A stretch of DNA of 64,000 bases from Chlamydiota bacterium (GCA_013286645.1 JABDFJ010000001.1:1-64000), one strand, 5' to 3'. Shown: positions 1 to 8,871, counted from the stretch's first letter. Made by a program: numbers and translations. Notes: generated by a model not told the origin, from the letters alone.

Positions 1-54
1 ACAAAACAAATAAAATTTTATAATTAATATTATAATAAAGAAGTAGGAAGTTTT

Positions 55-1404
55 ATGAGCAAACCGCATATTTCACCCTTAGGAAACACGCCTCAAATCC
101 CCCAATGGCAAAATGTGGAACAAGGGAAAAAGGTGTTGACTAGAGCAGAAAGCTATCGCGGTAGGAATATCAGCAAAATAACCGATAACGCCACTTTCCA
201 CATGATGTGGAATAAAGCCGCCAATGTGTTTACAACGATCCTCCAAAAACTTACCCGCACAACTCCAGCGAAACACGATATCATCTATAAGCAGTGTCTT
301 CAAATCAAACATAATCTGACTCTTATTGAATCTGAAATCAAAGAAAATAAATTCAATAAAGCGAGTCAACACCTCAATCAATTGATTCATCATTGCGATC
401 GTTTGATGGCCAAGTATCTTTCACCTACAGAAAACAAAACAGCATTTGAATACATCGAAAGCGTAAAAGTAGATTTAAACTTTCTCAAAAGAGCCCATCA
501 AGGAGATGCGAGTGCCCAATTTATTCTTGGTAAAGAATGTGAAATAAAGAAAGAATATGCAGCCGCTGAGGAATGGTATGAAAAAGCAGCCAACCAAGGA
601 CGGAGTGATGCTCAATATAATCTGGGAAACCTATATCTCAATGGAAGAGGCGTAGCTCAAGACTACCCGCAAGCTAAAGCATGGTTTGAAAAAGCCGCTG
701 CTCAAGGCTATGCTCTGGCTCAAAACAATCTAGGCCTCTTATATGATCGTGGAAATGGCGTAGCTCAAGACCACACCCAAGCCAAAGTATGGTATGAAAA
801 AGCTGCAGATCAAGGGAATCCTATCGCTCAAAACAATCTAGGCCTCTTATATGATCGTGGAAAAGGAGTGGCTCAAGACTACACGCAAGCCAAAGTATGG
901 TTTGAAAAAGCCGCAGCCCAAGGACAGGCTACAGCTCAAAACAACCTAGGAGCCTTATATTACCACGGACGCGGCGTAGCTCAAGACTACACGCAAGCCA
1001 AAGTGTGGTTTGAAAAAGCCGCTGCTCAAGGACATGCTATCGCTCAAAACAGCCTAGGGGTCTTATATAACCAAGGAAACGGCGTAGTTCAAGACTACAA
1101 AGAAGCTAAAGCATGGTATGAAAAAGCTGCGGCTCAAGGCGATGCTCTGGCTCAATACAACCTAGGAGTCTTATATTACCACGGACGCGGCGTAGCTCAA
1201 GACTACACGCAAGCCAAAGCATGGTTTGAAAAAGCCGCAGCCCAAGGACATGCTGCAGCTCAATACAACCTAGGAGTCTTATATTACCATGGACGCGGCG
1301 TTACTCAAGACTACACCCAAGCCAAAGCATGGTATGAAAAAGCCGCAGCCCAAGGACATGCTACAGCTCAATACAACCTAAAGCTCTTGTTTCGGGATTC
1401 TTAG
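55..1404 (+). CDS. Sel1-like repeat (SLR/TPR-type) protein
   Basis: A 449-residue protein with no obvious signal peptide. The first ~155 residues are non-repetitive. From about residue 155 to the end there are about eight tandem 36-residue Sel1-like repeats of the pattern A-Q-x-N-L-G-x-L-Y, then G-R-G-V-A-Q-D-Y, then A-K-x-W-F/Y-E-K-A-A-A-Q-G. Such solenoids mediate protein-protein contacts; in intracellular bacteria they are common among secreted or host-interacting proteins, but secretion is inference here. Several repeats are nearly identical in DNA (about 49 identical bases near 955-1003 and 1171-1219), implying recent duplication or gene conversion. The start is set by a good ribosome site (TAGGAAG) just before ATG 55, and two TATAAT sequences lie at 19-24 and 31-36. 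The family is clear; the function is unknown. Confidence 0.9.
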   Translation: MSKPHISPLGNTPQIPQWQNVEQGKKVLTRAESYRGRNISKITDNATFHMMWNKAANVFTTILQKLTRTTPAKHDIIYKQCLQIKHNLTLIESEIKENKFNKASQHLNQLIHHCDRLMAKYLSPTENKTAFEYIESVKVDLNFLKRAHQGDASAQFILGKECEIKKEYAAAEEWYEKAANQGRSDAQYNLGNLYLNGRGVAQDYPQAKAWFEKAAAQGYALAQNNLGLLYDRGNGVAQDHTQAKVWYEKAADQGNPIAQNNLGLLYDRGKGVAQDYTQAKVWFEKAAAQGQATAQNNLGALYYHGRGVAQDYTQAKVWFEKAAAQGHAIAQNSLGVLYNQGNGVVQDYKEAKAWYEKAAAQGDALAQYNLGVLYYHGRGVAQDYTQAKAWFEKAAAQGHAAAQYNLGVLYYHGRGVTQDYTQAKAWYEKAAAQGHATAQYNLKLLFRDS

Positions 1405-1426
1405 AAGTTTTGCTTCTTTTTATGAC

Positions 1427-1546
1427 AGCAATTCCCGCTAATAAATTTTCGCAAGGAAAAACAATTACTATTAGCAACATTTTTTTCGTGTAGTCCTATA
1501 TTTTCGGGCACGGGCACGGGCACAGGTTTTTTTAGCGGGAACTGCT
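1427..1546. repeat. Palindromic repeat family A, copy 1, with internal GGGCAC hexamers
   Basis: A 120-bp element with terminal inverted repeats AGCAATTCCCGCTA (1427-1440) and TAGCGGGAACTGCT (1533-1546). It carries a GGGCAC tandem hexamer array at about 1505-1527. Copies with the same ends and the same internal array are seen at 60637-60759 and, more degenerate, at 25099-25201. It encodes nothing visible and fills most of the 285-bp gap between the Sel1 protein and recA. The MITE-like label is inference from ends, size and copy number. Confidence 0.75.
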
Positions 1547-1689
1547 ATTTTTATGAGGTGGGACTAGCTTCAGAATTCCCTTTTGGTTATGCTTTTATCT
1601 AAGACACTTTTCCAAATTATCATTTTCAACAAGGTCTTAATTCAACTGCACAGCAGCTTGAAAGAGACCCTAGACAGGAGTTTAGATTC

Positions 1690-2757
1690 ATGGCTCAATC
1701 CGATACAGAAAGAAAAAAAGCATTAGAACAAGCAGTTAGTCAAATTAAAAAACAATTTGGCGAAGGGTCTATCATGTCCCTTGGCAAACACTCTTCCGAA
1801 CGGGAAGTAAGTGTGATTAAAACAGGAGCCCTAACCCTAGATATGGCTCTTGGTATCGGCGGACTACCACGAGGTCGTGTCGTCGAAGTTTTCGGTCCAG
1901 AATCTTCCGGTAAATCCACCCTCGCTCTGCATGTGGTGGCTAACGCCCAGCGCAATGGTGGTGTCGCCGCTTATATCGACGCTGAACATGCCTTAGATCC
2001 AAGCTATGCCACTAAAATTGGGGTCAACATTGACGATCTACTGATTTCACAACCTGATAACGGCGAAGAAGCGCTAAACATTGCCGAAATGCTCGCGCGC
2101 TCAAATGCGATTGACGTCATCGTTATCGACTCCGTAGCAGCCTTAGTGCCTAAATCAGAACTTGAAGGGGAAATTGGCGACTCCTTTGTTGGCTTGCAGG
2201 CGCGCTTAATGTCACAAGCTCTGCGTAAGCTCACAGCCACCTTGGCCAAAAGTAACACGTGTGCCGTCTTTATCAACCAGATTCGTGAAAAAATTGGTGT
2301 GATGTATGGCAGTCCCGAAACAACCACAGGGGGACGAGCACTCAAATTCTATTCATCCATCCGCTTAGACATCCGTCGCATTGCAGGTATTAAAGGCAGT
2401 GGGGAAGCTTCCGACATCGGCAACCGCGTTAAAGTCAAAGTGGTTAAAAACAAAATGGCGCCCCCATTTCAAATTGCTGAGTTTGACATCCTCTTTAACG
2501 AAGGCATTTCACGCACGGGTTCGGCCATCGACTTAGCCACCGAGATGAATATTATCGATAAGAAAGGGGCCTGGTTTAGCTACAAAGGGCAACGTTTAGG
2601 ACAAGGGCGTGAAGTGGTCCGTGAGGAACTCAAACGCAATGCCAAATTACTGGAAGAAATTGAAGGTTTGATTTTAGCTCATAGCAAAGACAAACGTCCA
2701 GCGGCAGCAGGGCGAGCAGCTAGTGAAGAAGCTGCTTTAGAAACAGCTGACGTGTAA
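1690..2757 (+). CDS. recA: Recombinase RecA
   Basis: RecA (355 residues, the usual length) is the ATP-dependent strand-exchange protein of homologous recombination and DNA-damage tolerance; it polymerises on single-stranded DNA in the cytoplasm. The N-terminal helix is followed by the Walker A motif GPESSGKST (about residues 69-77), the E-P/D-type box [11 protein letters not shown], the Walker B region [12 protein letters not shown] and the loop L2 region containing [21 protein letters not shown]. The C terminus is short and alanine/glutamate-rich. The sequence is intact with no missing key residue. A strong hairpin terminator follows at 2770-2800. No SOS-type operator was recognised upstream; the upstream gap is largely a repeat element. 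Confidence 0.99.
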   Translation: MAQSDTERKKALEQAVSQIKKQFGEGSIMSLGKHSSEREVSVIKTGALTLDMALGIGGLPRGRVVEVFGPESSGKSTLALHVVANAQRNGGVAAYIDAEHALDPSYATKIGVNIDDLLISQPDNGEEALNIAEMLARSNAIDVIVIDSVAALVPKSELEGEIGDSFVGLQARLMSQALRKLTATLAKSNTCAVFINQIREKIGVMYGSPETTTGGRALKFYSSIRLDIRRIAGIKGSGEASDIGNRVKVKVVKNKMAPPFQIAEFDILFNEGISRTGSAIDLATEMNIIDKKGAWFSYKGQRLGQGREVVREELKRNAKLLEEIEGLILAHSKDKRPAAAGRAASEEAALETADV

Positions 2758-2769
2758 TTTTAATGAACA

Positions 2770-2800
2770 AACGGCAGCACTTTGTGCTGCCGTTCGTTTT
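2770..2800 (+). terminator. Rho-independent terminator after recA
   Basis: A perfect 11-bp stem (AACGGCAGCAC at 2770-2780 with GTGCTGCCGTT at 2784-2794) around a 3-base loop, followed by a short T-rich tail. It lies 12 bases after the recA stop, just before the Nudix gene, so it separates the two transcripts at least partly. Confidence 0.85.
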
Positions 2801-2815
2801 GGATCATCATCATCT

Positions 2816-3370
2816 ATGCGCACAACCATCTCTAAACTTGTTGAAAAAATTGAACCCTTTGATACTCTTGAACAACAACATATCAATGATGTCTTGCGCT
2901 GGATTAATTCAGGAAGCGAAATCTTTCGTCTTGAGAAACCAGCAACCCCACCTAAACACCTTGTCGTTTATTTTGTGTTAATTGATCCATCGACACATGA
3001 ACTGTTGCTCGCTGATCACAAGAGATCGCGTCTATGGCTACCACCTGGAGGCCACGTTGAATTCAATGAACACCCGAAAGACACCGTCCTTAGAGAAGCT
3101 CAAGAGGAATTAGGTCTCGATGTAAGTTTTCTGCAAGAGGAGCCCTTTTTCGTGACCGTGACCGATATACCAGGAGAAGAGCGGGAACGACATACAGATG
3201 TCACCCTTTGGTACCTCATCGAAGGCCACCATGACTTGCCCATCCAATATTGTCAGCATGAAATGCTAGGCGTTAAGTGGTTCAAACTGCAAGATATTCC
3301 GTACGAGCAATCCGATCCCCATATGCGACGCTTCGTCGCTAAACTTCAAACACAAAACATTGTAGCTTAG
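2816..3370 (+). CDS. Nudix hydrolase
   Basis: A 184-residue cytoplasmic protein with a perfect Nudix box, G-x5-E-x7-R-E-x2-E-E-x-G, at about residues 79-101 (begins GHVEFNE, ends REAQEELGL). Nudix enzymes hydrolyse nucleoside diphosphates linked to another group; this box binds the catalytic Mg2+. An N-terminal ~45-residue segment precedes the fold, as in a broad clade of uncharacterised Nudix enzymes, so the substrate cannot be named. The gene begins right after the recA terminator with a weak ribosome site, and its end overlaps the convergent polyprenyl synthase gene by four bases. Confidence 0.93.
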   Translation: MRTTISKLVEKIEPFDTLEQQHINDVLRWINSGSEIFRLEKPATPPKHLVVYFVLIDPSTHELLLADHKRSRLWLPPGGHVEFNEHPKDTVLREAQEELGLDVSFLQEEPFFVTVTDIPGEERERHTDVTLWYLIEGHHDLPIQYCQHEMLGVKWFKLQDIPYEQSDPHMRRFVAKLQTQNIVA

Positions 3371-4293
3371 TGAAGGCTATTCACTTGTTCTTCGAGACAA
3401 CGCGCTAATGTGATTAATTCGTTAGAGGCGATATTCAATGTTGCTAACGTTTTGAAGTACGCTTGGATTTCCTCGTGGAACATTGTATGGGCGGCTTCCA
3501 CACCAAAGACACCCGCAATATTCACTTTGCGGTCGTTTTTAGCATCTTGCTCGACATCATCAATATCATCTGCGATTTGAAAGGCCATTCCGAAATGGGA
3601 GGCACATTGTTTGACTAAAGGCAGGGTATCGGGATGTCCACCACCAAAAAGCCATCCAAAGACAAAAGACACCTCAAAAAGAGAGACAGTCTTTTTATGA
3701 ATCGCTTCGCGCAATGTTTCTAGAGATAAATCGGGAGGATAAATATCTAAAAACTGCCCTCCTGTGGTACCTAATACTCCAGTATTGGTCGCCGCATTAT
3801 CAAGCGCTAGAATGCCGAGCAAATTAGCATCAACGTCTGACACAGGCTTTGGAGCAGCGCTAATAGCCGCGACACAAGCAGGGATGCAGCTATTGCCAGC
3901 AGCAATCAAAGCATAGCTAGCCAGCAAAGCCACCGCTTCGCCATAGACTTTATGCACAGCAGGTTTACTACGTCGTTCATCATCATCATCCATACATGGG
4001 AGATCATCAGCAATTAAAGAGGCTGTGTGGATATATTCGGCACCTAAAGCGGCATAGGAGACATCAGCTCCGCGGGCTAAAGCCTCAGCCACCATGAAGA
4101 CGATAGAAGGGCGAATGCGGCGTCCACCATTCAGCAAAGCATAAGCACAGGCTTCGCGCATGATACCTTGTTCTCCAAAATGAGATAGGTTTGCTTTAAT
4201 CACTAGCTCGAAACGCTGCTGATATGGTTTCAAAAGAGTCGTAATCGTTTGTGTGAGTCCTGTAGCAGCCTTTATTGAACAATTGGTGGTCAT
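3367..4293 (-). CDS. ispA: Polyprenyl (farnesyl/geranylgeranyl) diphosphate synthase
   Basis: A 308-residue trans-prenyltransferase that condenses isopentenyl diphosphate with an allylic diphosphate to feed isoprenoid, quinone and undecaprenyl synthesis. Visible landmarks are GGRRIRPS (about residues 57-63), the first aspartate-rich motif DDLPCMDDDD (96-105), a GG(Q) region, and the second aspartate-rich motif DDIDD near residue 242. Both metal-binding motifs are intact. The residues that set chain length do not let me choose confidently between C15 and C20. It is the last gene of a reverse-strand cluster with a methyltransferase and a GlmU-like protein; Chlamydia is remembered to have ispA next to its short glmU (CT628-CT629), which supports the phylum call. 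Confidence 0.92.
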   Translation of the reverse strand: MTTNCSIKAATGLTQTITTLLKPYQQRFELVIKANLSHFGEQGIMREACAYALLNGGRRIRPSIVFMVAEALARGADVSYAALGAEYIHTASLIADDLPCMDDDDERRSKPAVHKVYGEAVALLASYALIAAGNSCIPACVAAISAAPKPVSDVDANLLGILALDNAATNTGVLGTTGGQFLDIYPPDLSLETLREAIHKKTVSLFEVSFVFGWLFGGGHPDTLPLVKQCASHFGMAFQIADDIDDVEQDAKNDRKVNIAGVFGVEAAHTMFHEEIQAYFKTLATLNIASNELITLARCLEEQVNSLH

Positions 4294-4389
4294 TGTTTCT
4301 CTCCCGATTTCTGAAAAGAAGTATATTGAAGACCCTTGAAAGAAAAAAGCAAAATCACACCGTCCTTAAGAATTAAGGCAAGATAAGAC

Positions 4390-5172
4390 TTATTTTATGG
4401 AAAAAAGGTAGTAAAAATTGCCATCGGAGTTGGGATAACGCTGGATAACCTTTGCAATTTGGTTACTTTTGATATCGCGAGTTAATCTTTCTAACCCAGA
4501 TTGAATTTCCTCTTGATCTTGTGCCAACGCAAACGGAGAAGTATTACTCCTAAAATTCTTATCTAAACATAACTCAGGATGGTGTTTTGCTTTTTGCAAA
4601 AATGCATCTTGCAAGTTTGCTGTAACGAAATAGTTTTCAAAACAAATCTGTTTAAATCCAACAAGGTTGAGAGCCTCTTCAACTTGTTTTTGAGAAAGCA
4701 ACAAAGCCGCCGCCTGAGCCATCATTTTAGGAAAATAATCTGTCAACCATAGCTGCATGAACTGTGCGGGGGTGTCAGTAAAAATAAGGAGCTTTCCGTT
4801 GGATTTTAGCACACGATATGCTTCTCTAAAAAAAAGCATATACTCGCGTATATGATGCAAGGCCAAAAAACAAAGCACCCCATCAAAAGTGTTGTCAGCA
4901 AAAGGAAGGTTTTTAGCGTCCCCTAGAATCCAAGTAAGAGTGGGTTCTTTAGCACTAGCCTTGTTTAGCATTTCTTGCGAGATGTCTAATCCTGTGATAG
5001 AAATACCACATTTTGCTAAAGCAATGGTATAGTTACCAGAGCCACACCCCACATCTAACACGTGTTGCCCCTTTTGTGGGTCCAATAGCGCATTAAGACG
5101 CTGCACAATTTCCTCATCGGCCTGACGTGTGAGGTCGTATTTCTTGCCAATCTGATCGTATAGAGCCGTCAT
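4390..5172 (-). CDS. SAM-dependent methyltransferase (class I, UbiE-like)
   Basis: I choose the internal ATG at 5172 (protein begins MTALYDQIGKKYD, 260 residues). It gives a typical methyltransferase N terminus and a 4-base ATGA overlap with the upstream gene, indicating translational coupling; the longer in-frame reading only extends backwards into that gene. Motif I is VLDVGCGSGNYT, followed by a conserved acidic residue (ITGLDIS) and the post-motif GVLCFLALHHI. These define a Rossmann-type methyltransferase of the Methyltransf_11 group. The C-terminal third is not diagnostic. The substrate is unknown; the position between an isoprenoid synthase and a sugar acyltransferase is suggestive only. 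Confidence 0.85.
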   Translation of the reverse strand: MTALYDQIGKKYDLTRQADEEIVQRLNALLDPQKGQHVLDVGCGSGNYTIALAKCGISITGLDISQEMLNKASAKEPTLTWILGDAKNLPFADNTFDGVLCFLALHHIREYMLFFREAYRVLKSNGKLLIFTDTPAQFMQLWLTDYFPKMMAQAAALLLSQKQVEEALNLVGFKQICFENYFVTANLQDAFLQKAKHHPELCLDKNFRSNTSPFALAQDQEEIQSGLERLTRDIKSNQIAKVIQRYPNSDGNFYYLFSIK

Positions 5173-5864
5173 TGATGTGTACGGGCTTTGATAATAAGCT
5201 TGGCCTCGCTTTTTACCACAGAATGTGAAGGAATCATCCCGCCCACATTTATGCTTGGATAACACCACACATCTTTGCCCATAAGGGTTCCTGGATTAGT
5301 CACCGTATTACAGCCGATTTGAGTGTTATCACCAAGGATAGCCCCAAATTTTCTTAAGCCTGTTTTAACAGGACCCAGAGCACCACATAACGTGATTTGT
5401 TGATTATCTAATTTTAAATTAGCGCATTTAGTGCCAGCACCCAGGTTGACATGATTGCCTAAAATGGTATCACCCACATAGGCAAAATGGGCGGCATGTG
5501 CATTATCAAGCAAGATAGCTTGCTTAATTTCTGTATCGTGCCCGATGACACATTTATTGCCTGTAACTACATTACCGCGGATATATGCCCCATGGCGTAT
5601 ACTACAATTGCTCCCAATATAACATGGCCCTTTGATATAGGCTCCGGGTTCAATCGTGGTCCCTTTGCCAATTGTGATGAGGTGGCGATCGATTAAAAAG
5701 GCCCCTTCAGGTATTGTTGTTTCGATCTGACCTAAAGTCAACGAAGCTAGATAAGCATCGATTTTGGTGAGTGCCTCCCAAACATAATTGATGGATTGGA
5801 AAAGAGAGGCGTGTTGATAGGCTTGGAGGTCAAAAAAATATGTGGGAGAAAGATCTTGCATCAT
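5169..5864 (-). CDS. Left-handed beta-helix (hexapeptide) transferase, GlmU C-terminal-like
   Basis: A 231-residue protein whose residues ~55-215 are hexapeptide repeats of the left-handed beta-helix type (for example GTTIEPGAYIKGPCYIGSN, then NCVIGHDTEIKQAILLDN). This matches the acetyltransferase half of GlmU, which acetylates glucosamine-1-phosphate. The nucleotidyltransferase half expected in a full GlmU (about 450 residues) is absent, with only a short N-terminal helix region instead. Chlamydia also annotates a short protein as GlmU next to ispA, so this may be the lineage-typical form. Acceptor specificity is uncertain. It is the first gene of the three-gene reverse-strand cluster. Confidence 0.8.
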   Translation of the reverse strand: MMQDLSPTYFFDLQAYQHASLFQSINYVWEALTKIDAYLASLTLGQIETTIPEGAFLIDRHLITIGKGTTIEPGAYIKGPCYIGSNCSIRHGAYIRGNVVTGNKCVIGHDTEIKQAILLDNAHAAHFAYVGDTILGNHVNLGAGTKCANLKLDNQQITLCGALGPVKTGLRKFGAILGDNTQIGCNTVTNPGTLMGKDVWCYPSINVGGMIPSHSVVKSEAKLIIKARTHQ

Positions 5865-6217
5865 CGAGATACCATGCCACTGCTTTTAAATAGTGGCTTC
5901 ATTTCTATGCTTCAGAGCATTTTTTTGCAAGCGTATACTTTTTTCAGCTTTTCCCACACACACCTTCTTTAACTATTTATAGATATATGATTTCTCTTCT
6001 TTTTTAGATTGTGTGGGTTTGTTTATAATTGCCATCTTTTCACTGTGCTTTTTGGTTGTTCATCGAGCGTTCATGAGTTGTTTGTAAATGTGACTTTATC
6101 GACAATTTTCGGTTGTGCACATCTTTATTGACAATGCTATCGACATTTTTTTGGGGGTTACGAACAAATATTGCATGCAGAAAAAAGAGTTAATCAAATC
6201 CAAAACTGAGACAAACC
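5865..6217. other. AT-rich intergenic region between divergent genes
   Basis: A 353-bp AT-rich gap between the reverse-strand GlmU-like gene and the forward-strand RNA methyltransferase, so it must hold both promoters. A TATAAT at 6024-6029 is a possible -10 element, without a convincing -35 partner. No RNA gene, repeat or conserved small ORF was seen. Confidence 0.4.
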
Positions 6218-7360
6218 ATGGATATCAATTGTCCCCATTTTAAATTATGTTCGGGCTGTGTGCGTGATCATCACGTTGGAGATGTCGGCGCATATCTTGA
6301 AGCCAAAGAGTTCTTTGTGCACTATAATGTCGTTGATGTTCCGCTGCATATCGGCGCTGTTTGTGGATGGCGTTGTCGTGCTAAACTAGCGGTTAGAGGA
6401 AGCTCTCAAAAACCCCTTATCGGTTTATATGAAAAGGGCTCACATCAAGTTGTCGATATTCCATTATGTAAAGTTCATCATCCAGCGATCAATCGGGCAG
6501 CTGATGTTTTGCGGCACTGGATCACAGCTGAAGGGATCGCTCCGTATGATGAAGAACGTGGAAGTGGCTTATTGCGCTATGTGCAACTTGCTGTCGAGCG
6601 GGGTTCACAACGTGTGCAGTTAGCTCTTGTGATCAATGGCAAGCAAGAAAGTTGGCGTCAACATTCAGTGCTGGTGGGGGCTTTGCAGCGCTTGTGGGAG
6701 CAACATCCCGATTTGTGGCATTCGCTGTGGCTCAATTTCAATCCACGGCGTGATAACGTGATATTCAGTCCACGTTGGGAGTTGTTGTATGGCGAAAAGT
6801 GGTTGTGGGAGACCATATGTGGACATGCGGTTTGTTTTCATCCTGCGAGCTTTGTCCAAGCCAATCTGGAGATGTTTGAGTGCTTGTTAGAGGCCACCAA
6901 ACAGCAGATACCAACAAAAGCTCATGTGGTGGAATATTATGCGGGCGTTGGAGTTATAGGCATGGTTGTGGCCGATAAATGTCAGCGTGTGACGTGTGTG
7001 GAGGTGGTGCCGTTAGCCCAAGATTGCTTTAAGCAGGCGTGGCAAAAGTTAGCGCCCGAGCAGCAGGGGCGGTTGAATTATGTGAGTGGCACAGCAGGGG
7101 CTAATACGGCCTTATTGCAAGGTGATGTCAATGTAGTGGTGGTGGATCCTCCGCGCAAGGGCTTGGAGCCCGTGCTATTAGCTGCTTTGTGCCAGGCGAA
7201 GCGGCTGGATAAGCTGATCTATGTGAGTTGTGGGTGGGAAAGTTTTAAGCGCGACAGCATGCAGCTTATTGCCTCTGGGTGGAAGTTAAGTCGTGCTGAA
7301 TCGTATCTGTTTTTCCCTGGCAGCGAACATATTGAAATATTAGCGACTTTTGAGCGATGA
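6218..7360 (+). CDS. RNA m5U methyltransferase (RlmD/RlmC/TrmA family)
   Basis: A 380-residue enzyme that methylates C5 of a uridine in rRNA or tRNA using SAM. An N-terminal iron-sulfur cluster site is visible as CPHFKLCSGC (Cys5, 11, 14), with a fourth Cys in VDIPLCKVHHP; this favours the 23S rRNA branch over TrmA. The SAM-binding motif is VVEYYAGVGVIGMV, the substrate motif is VVVVDPPRKGLEPVL, and the catalytic cysteine lies in IYVSCGWESFKRD. No TRAM domain precedes it. Which uridine is modified cannot be decided by eye. The gene ends at a long inverted repeat shared with the convergent next gene. Confidence 0.9.
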   Translation: MDINCPHFKLCSGCVRDHHVGDVGAYLEAKEFFVHYNVVDVPLHIGAVCGWRCRAKLAVRGSSQKPLIGLYEKGSHQVVDIPLCKVHHPAINRAADVLRHWITAEGIAPYDEERGSGLLRYVQLAVERGSQRVQLALVINGKQESWRQHSVLVGALQRLWEQHPDLWHSLWLNFNPRRDNVIFSPRWELLYGEKWLWETICGHAVCFHPASFVQANLEMFECLLEATKQQIPTKAHVVEYYAGVGVIGMVVADKCQRVTCVEVVPLAQDCFKQAWQKLAPEQQGRLNYVSGTAGANTALLQGDVNVVVVDPPRKGLEPVLLAALCQAKRLDKLIYVSCGWESFKRDSMQLIASGWKLSRAESYLFFPGSEHIEILATFER

Positions 7361-7378
7361 CGAAAAAGCATTCCCCAG

Positions 7379-7494
7379 CTGTAGGGACGATAGGGACTTA
7401 AGCGACCTTAGAGACCTTAGAGACGGGGACAAACGAAAAAAAGTCTCTGTCTCTAACGTCCCTAAGGTCGCTTAAGTCCCTATCGTCCCTACAG
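7379..7494. repeat. Long inverted repeat between convergent genes
   Basis: Arms of roughly 37 bases (beginning CTGTAGGGACGATAGGGAC at 7379 and ending GTCCCTATCGTCCCTACAG at 7494) flank a short A-rich loop. The arms are internally repetitive (GGGAC / GACCTTAGA units). It lies between two convergent genes, so it can act as a bidirectional terminator; its length and internal repetition exceed a normal terminator. Confidence 0.8.
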
Positions 7495-7572
7495 CAAGGG
7501 ACAGCTGCATTGTGATTCACATCCTTATGATTGAACAACTTATAGCCGAGAAAAATGTCTGACAAGATGCTA

Positions 7573-8736
7573 TTATTTTTGGGCTGTTAACATCATTTCG
7601 ACATGTTGTGCAATAAAAGGAAGATCTGAAAGTAGATCGTTGTGCCTATCAGGAATGCCAATAATAACCAGGTCTTTATGTAATCTACTTGGATGATCCA
7701 ATAAGGCTTTGGCAAGGCTGGCTTCAGCAGCAATCGTTCCGTCATCAATGAGTTTAGAACTGTCAGTAAGGATTTCATAGTTTTTGACATTGGCTGTTTG
7801 CAGAATAATTTCTGGGGTTTGCTGGTTTTGCGATGAATTGACAGATCTTATATTCCAATTAAGTATTTTAATCAGAGCGCGGCCAACACGACAAATGAAA
7901 TCAATTCGCGAATCAGGCCATTTGGTTTTTTTGGAAAGAAAATCTTTAATTATTCTAGTAGCAGCTGTGCTTAAGTCAGAAAATGTGCGACTTTTAATAA
8001 AAACATAAGCAATTTTTTTATCACGAACAAATGAGTTTCGCCCTTCCGCTTGTACACCTCCCCCTAGAGAATGACCAAACCCAATAATTTCTTTGGCTGC
8101 TATCCCTTGTTGTTGGTCGGCTAAAAATGTTAATAAGGCACGATAGACTTTGGCCATAGATGGCCGATGAGGCCATCCTGTGCTGGCTGAAACACCAGGA
8201 TAGTTAAAAATAAGAGCATTGCTATGGAAGTGTTCTATGGGTCTATTTACTCTATCTGCTTGATCACCGACTGTCCATTCATATGCAGTAAAATTTCCAT
8301 TAGAAAAAAGAATCCATCGGCCCTCACCGAGTGTTGAAGATTTACCAATTATCATTGCATCTATAATACAGTCGTCGACTTGAATGGCTAGTCGTTTGTA
8401 TTTTAAATCACTTTTTAAATCGATCGACGTTCGTTGGGTATGTAATTGTTTATTTCTTTCCTGGTTAGGATTGGAGGCTGGTAGGACAACTTTTTGAGCA
8501 AACTTCGCATGCAGCCATTGATAGGCTAGGAGAGGAAAGAAAACAGTAGAAAAAATAGTTTTTACCAATTTTGTGATTTTGTTTTCTGTTGTGATCACAT
8601 AAGAAACTGGGAGTGGAGTTTTTCTTTCAAGATCGCTCTGAGTTTGAATGATGTAATTAGGTTGATTATAAAACGCGCCGTCTCCTGACAAGCTATATAT
8701 AATAGAATTGCTAGCCACACGAACTCCTTCAATCAT
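7573..8736 (-). CDS. Alpha/beta hydrolase-fold protein, chlamydial CHLPS 43-kDa (DUF818)-like
   Basis: A 387-residue protein. After a variable N terminus that includes a hydrophobic stretch (residues ~55-75), an alpha/beta hydrolase core is visible: the nucleophile elbow GFGHSLGGGVQ (G-x-S-x-G with a serine nucleophile) in the middle, preceded by NYPGVSASTGWPHRPS. A histidine in GIPDRHNDLL near the C terminus can complete the triad. The layout resembles the chlamydial 'CHLPS 43 kDa protein' family of predicted membrane-associated hydrolases; that name is from memory and not searched. The substrate is unknown. The gene is transcribed towards the long inverted repeat at 7379-7494, and upstream DNA is strongly AT-rich. 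Confidence 0.65.
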   Translation of the reverse strand: MIEGVRVASNSIIYSLSGDGAFYNQPNYIIQTQSDLERKTPLPVSYVITTENKITKLVKTIFSTVFFPLLAYQWLHAKFAQKVVLPASNPNQERNKQLHTQRTSIDLKSDLKYKRLAIQVDDCIIDAMIIGKSSTLGEGRWILFSNGNFTAYEWTVGDQADRVNRPIEHFHSNALIFNYPGVSASTGWPHRPSMAKVYRALLTFLADQQQGIAAKEIIGFGHSLGGGVQAEGRNSFVRDKKIAYVFIKSRTFSDLSTAATRIIKDFLSKKTKWPDSRIDFICRVGRALIKILNWNIRSVNSSQNQQTPEIILQTANVKNYEILTDSSKLIDDGTIAAEASLAKALLDHPSRLHKDLVIIGIPDRHNDLLSDLPFIAQHVEMMLTAQK

Positions 8737-8799
8737 TACACAATTAATATGCTTCGAAAAAGATATTTTATCTTATTATAAAAATAAAGCAACTGATTT

Positions 8800-8830
8800 T
8801 TGTTTTTGTAATTTATTGTTTTGTTATAAT
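8800..8830 (+). promoter_or_regulatory. Possible promoter of the 140-residue protein gene
   Basis: TTGTTT at 8800-8805 and TATAAT at 8825-8830 with a 19-base spacer, inside AT-rich DNA about 40 bases upstream of ATG 8872. A clear GGAGG-type ribosome site follows. The spacer is longer than ideal, so this is tentative. Confidence 0.35.
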
Positions 8831-8871
8831 AATATTTATGTAATGTTTTTAGCTTTTCATGGAGGTTTCTT

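Noticed and set aside
2763..2981. 72-codon ORF directly after recA
   Set aside because: It contains the recA terminator hairpin and overlaps the Nudix gene in another frame.
7379..7494. Possible CRISPR-like short repeats
   Set aside because: The units are not regularly spaced by unique spacers, and the whole forms one inverted repeat; no cas genes are present.
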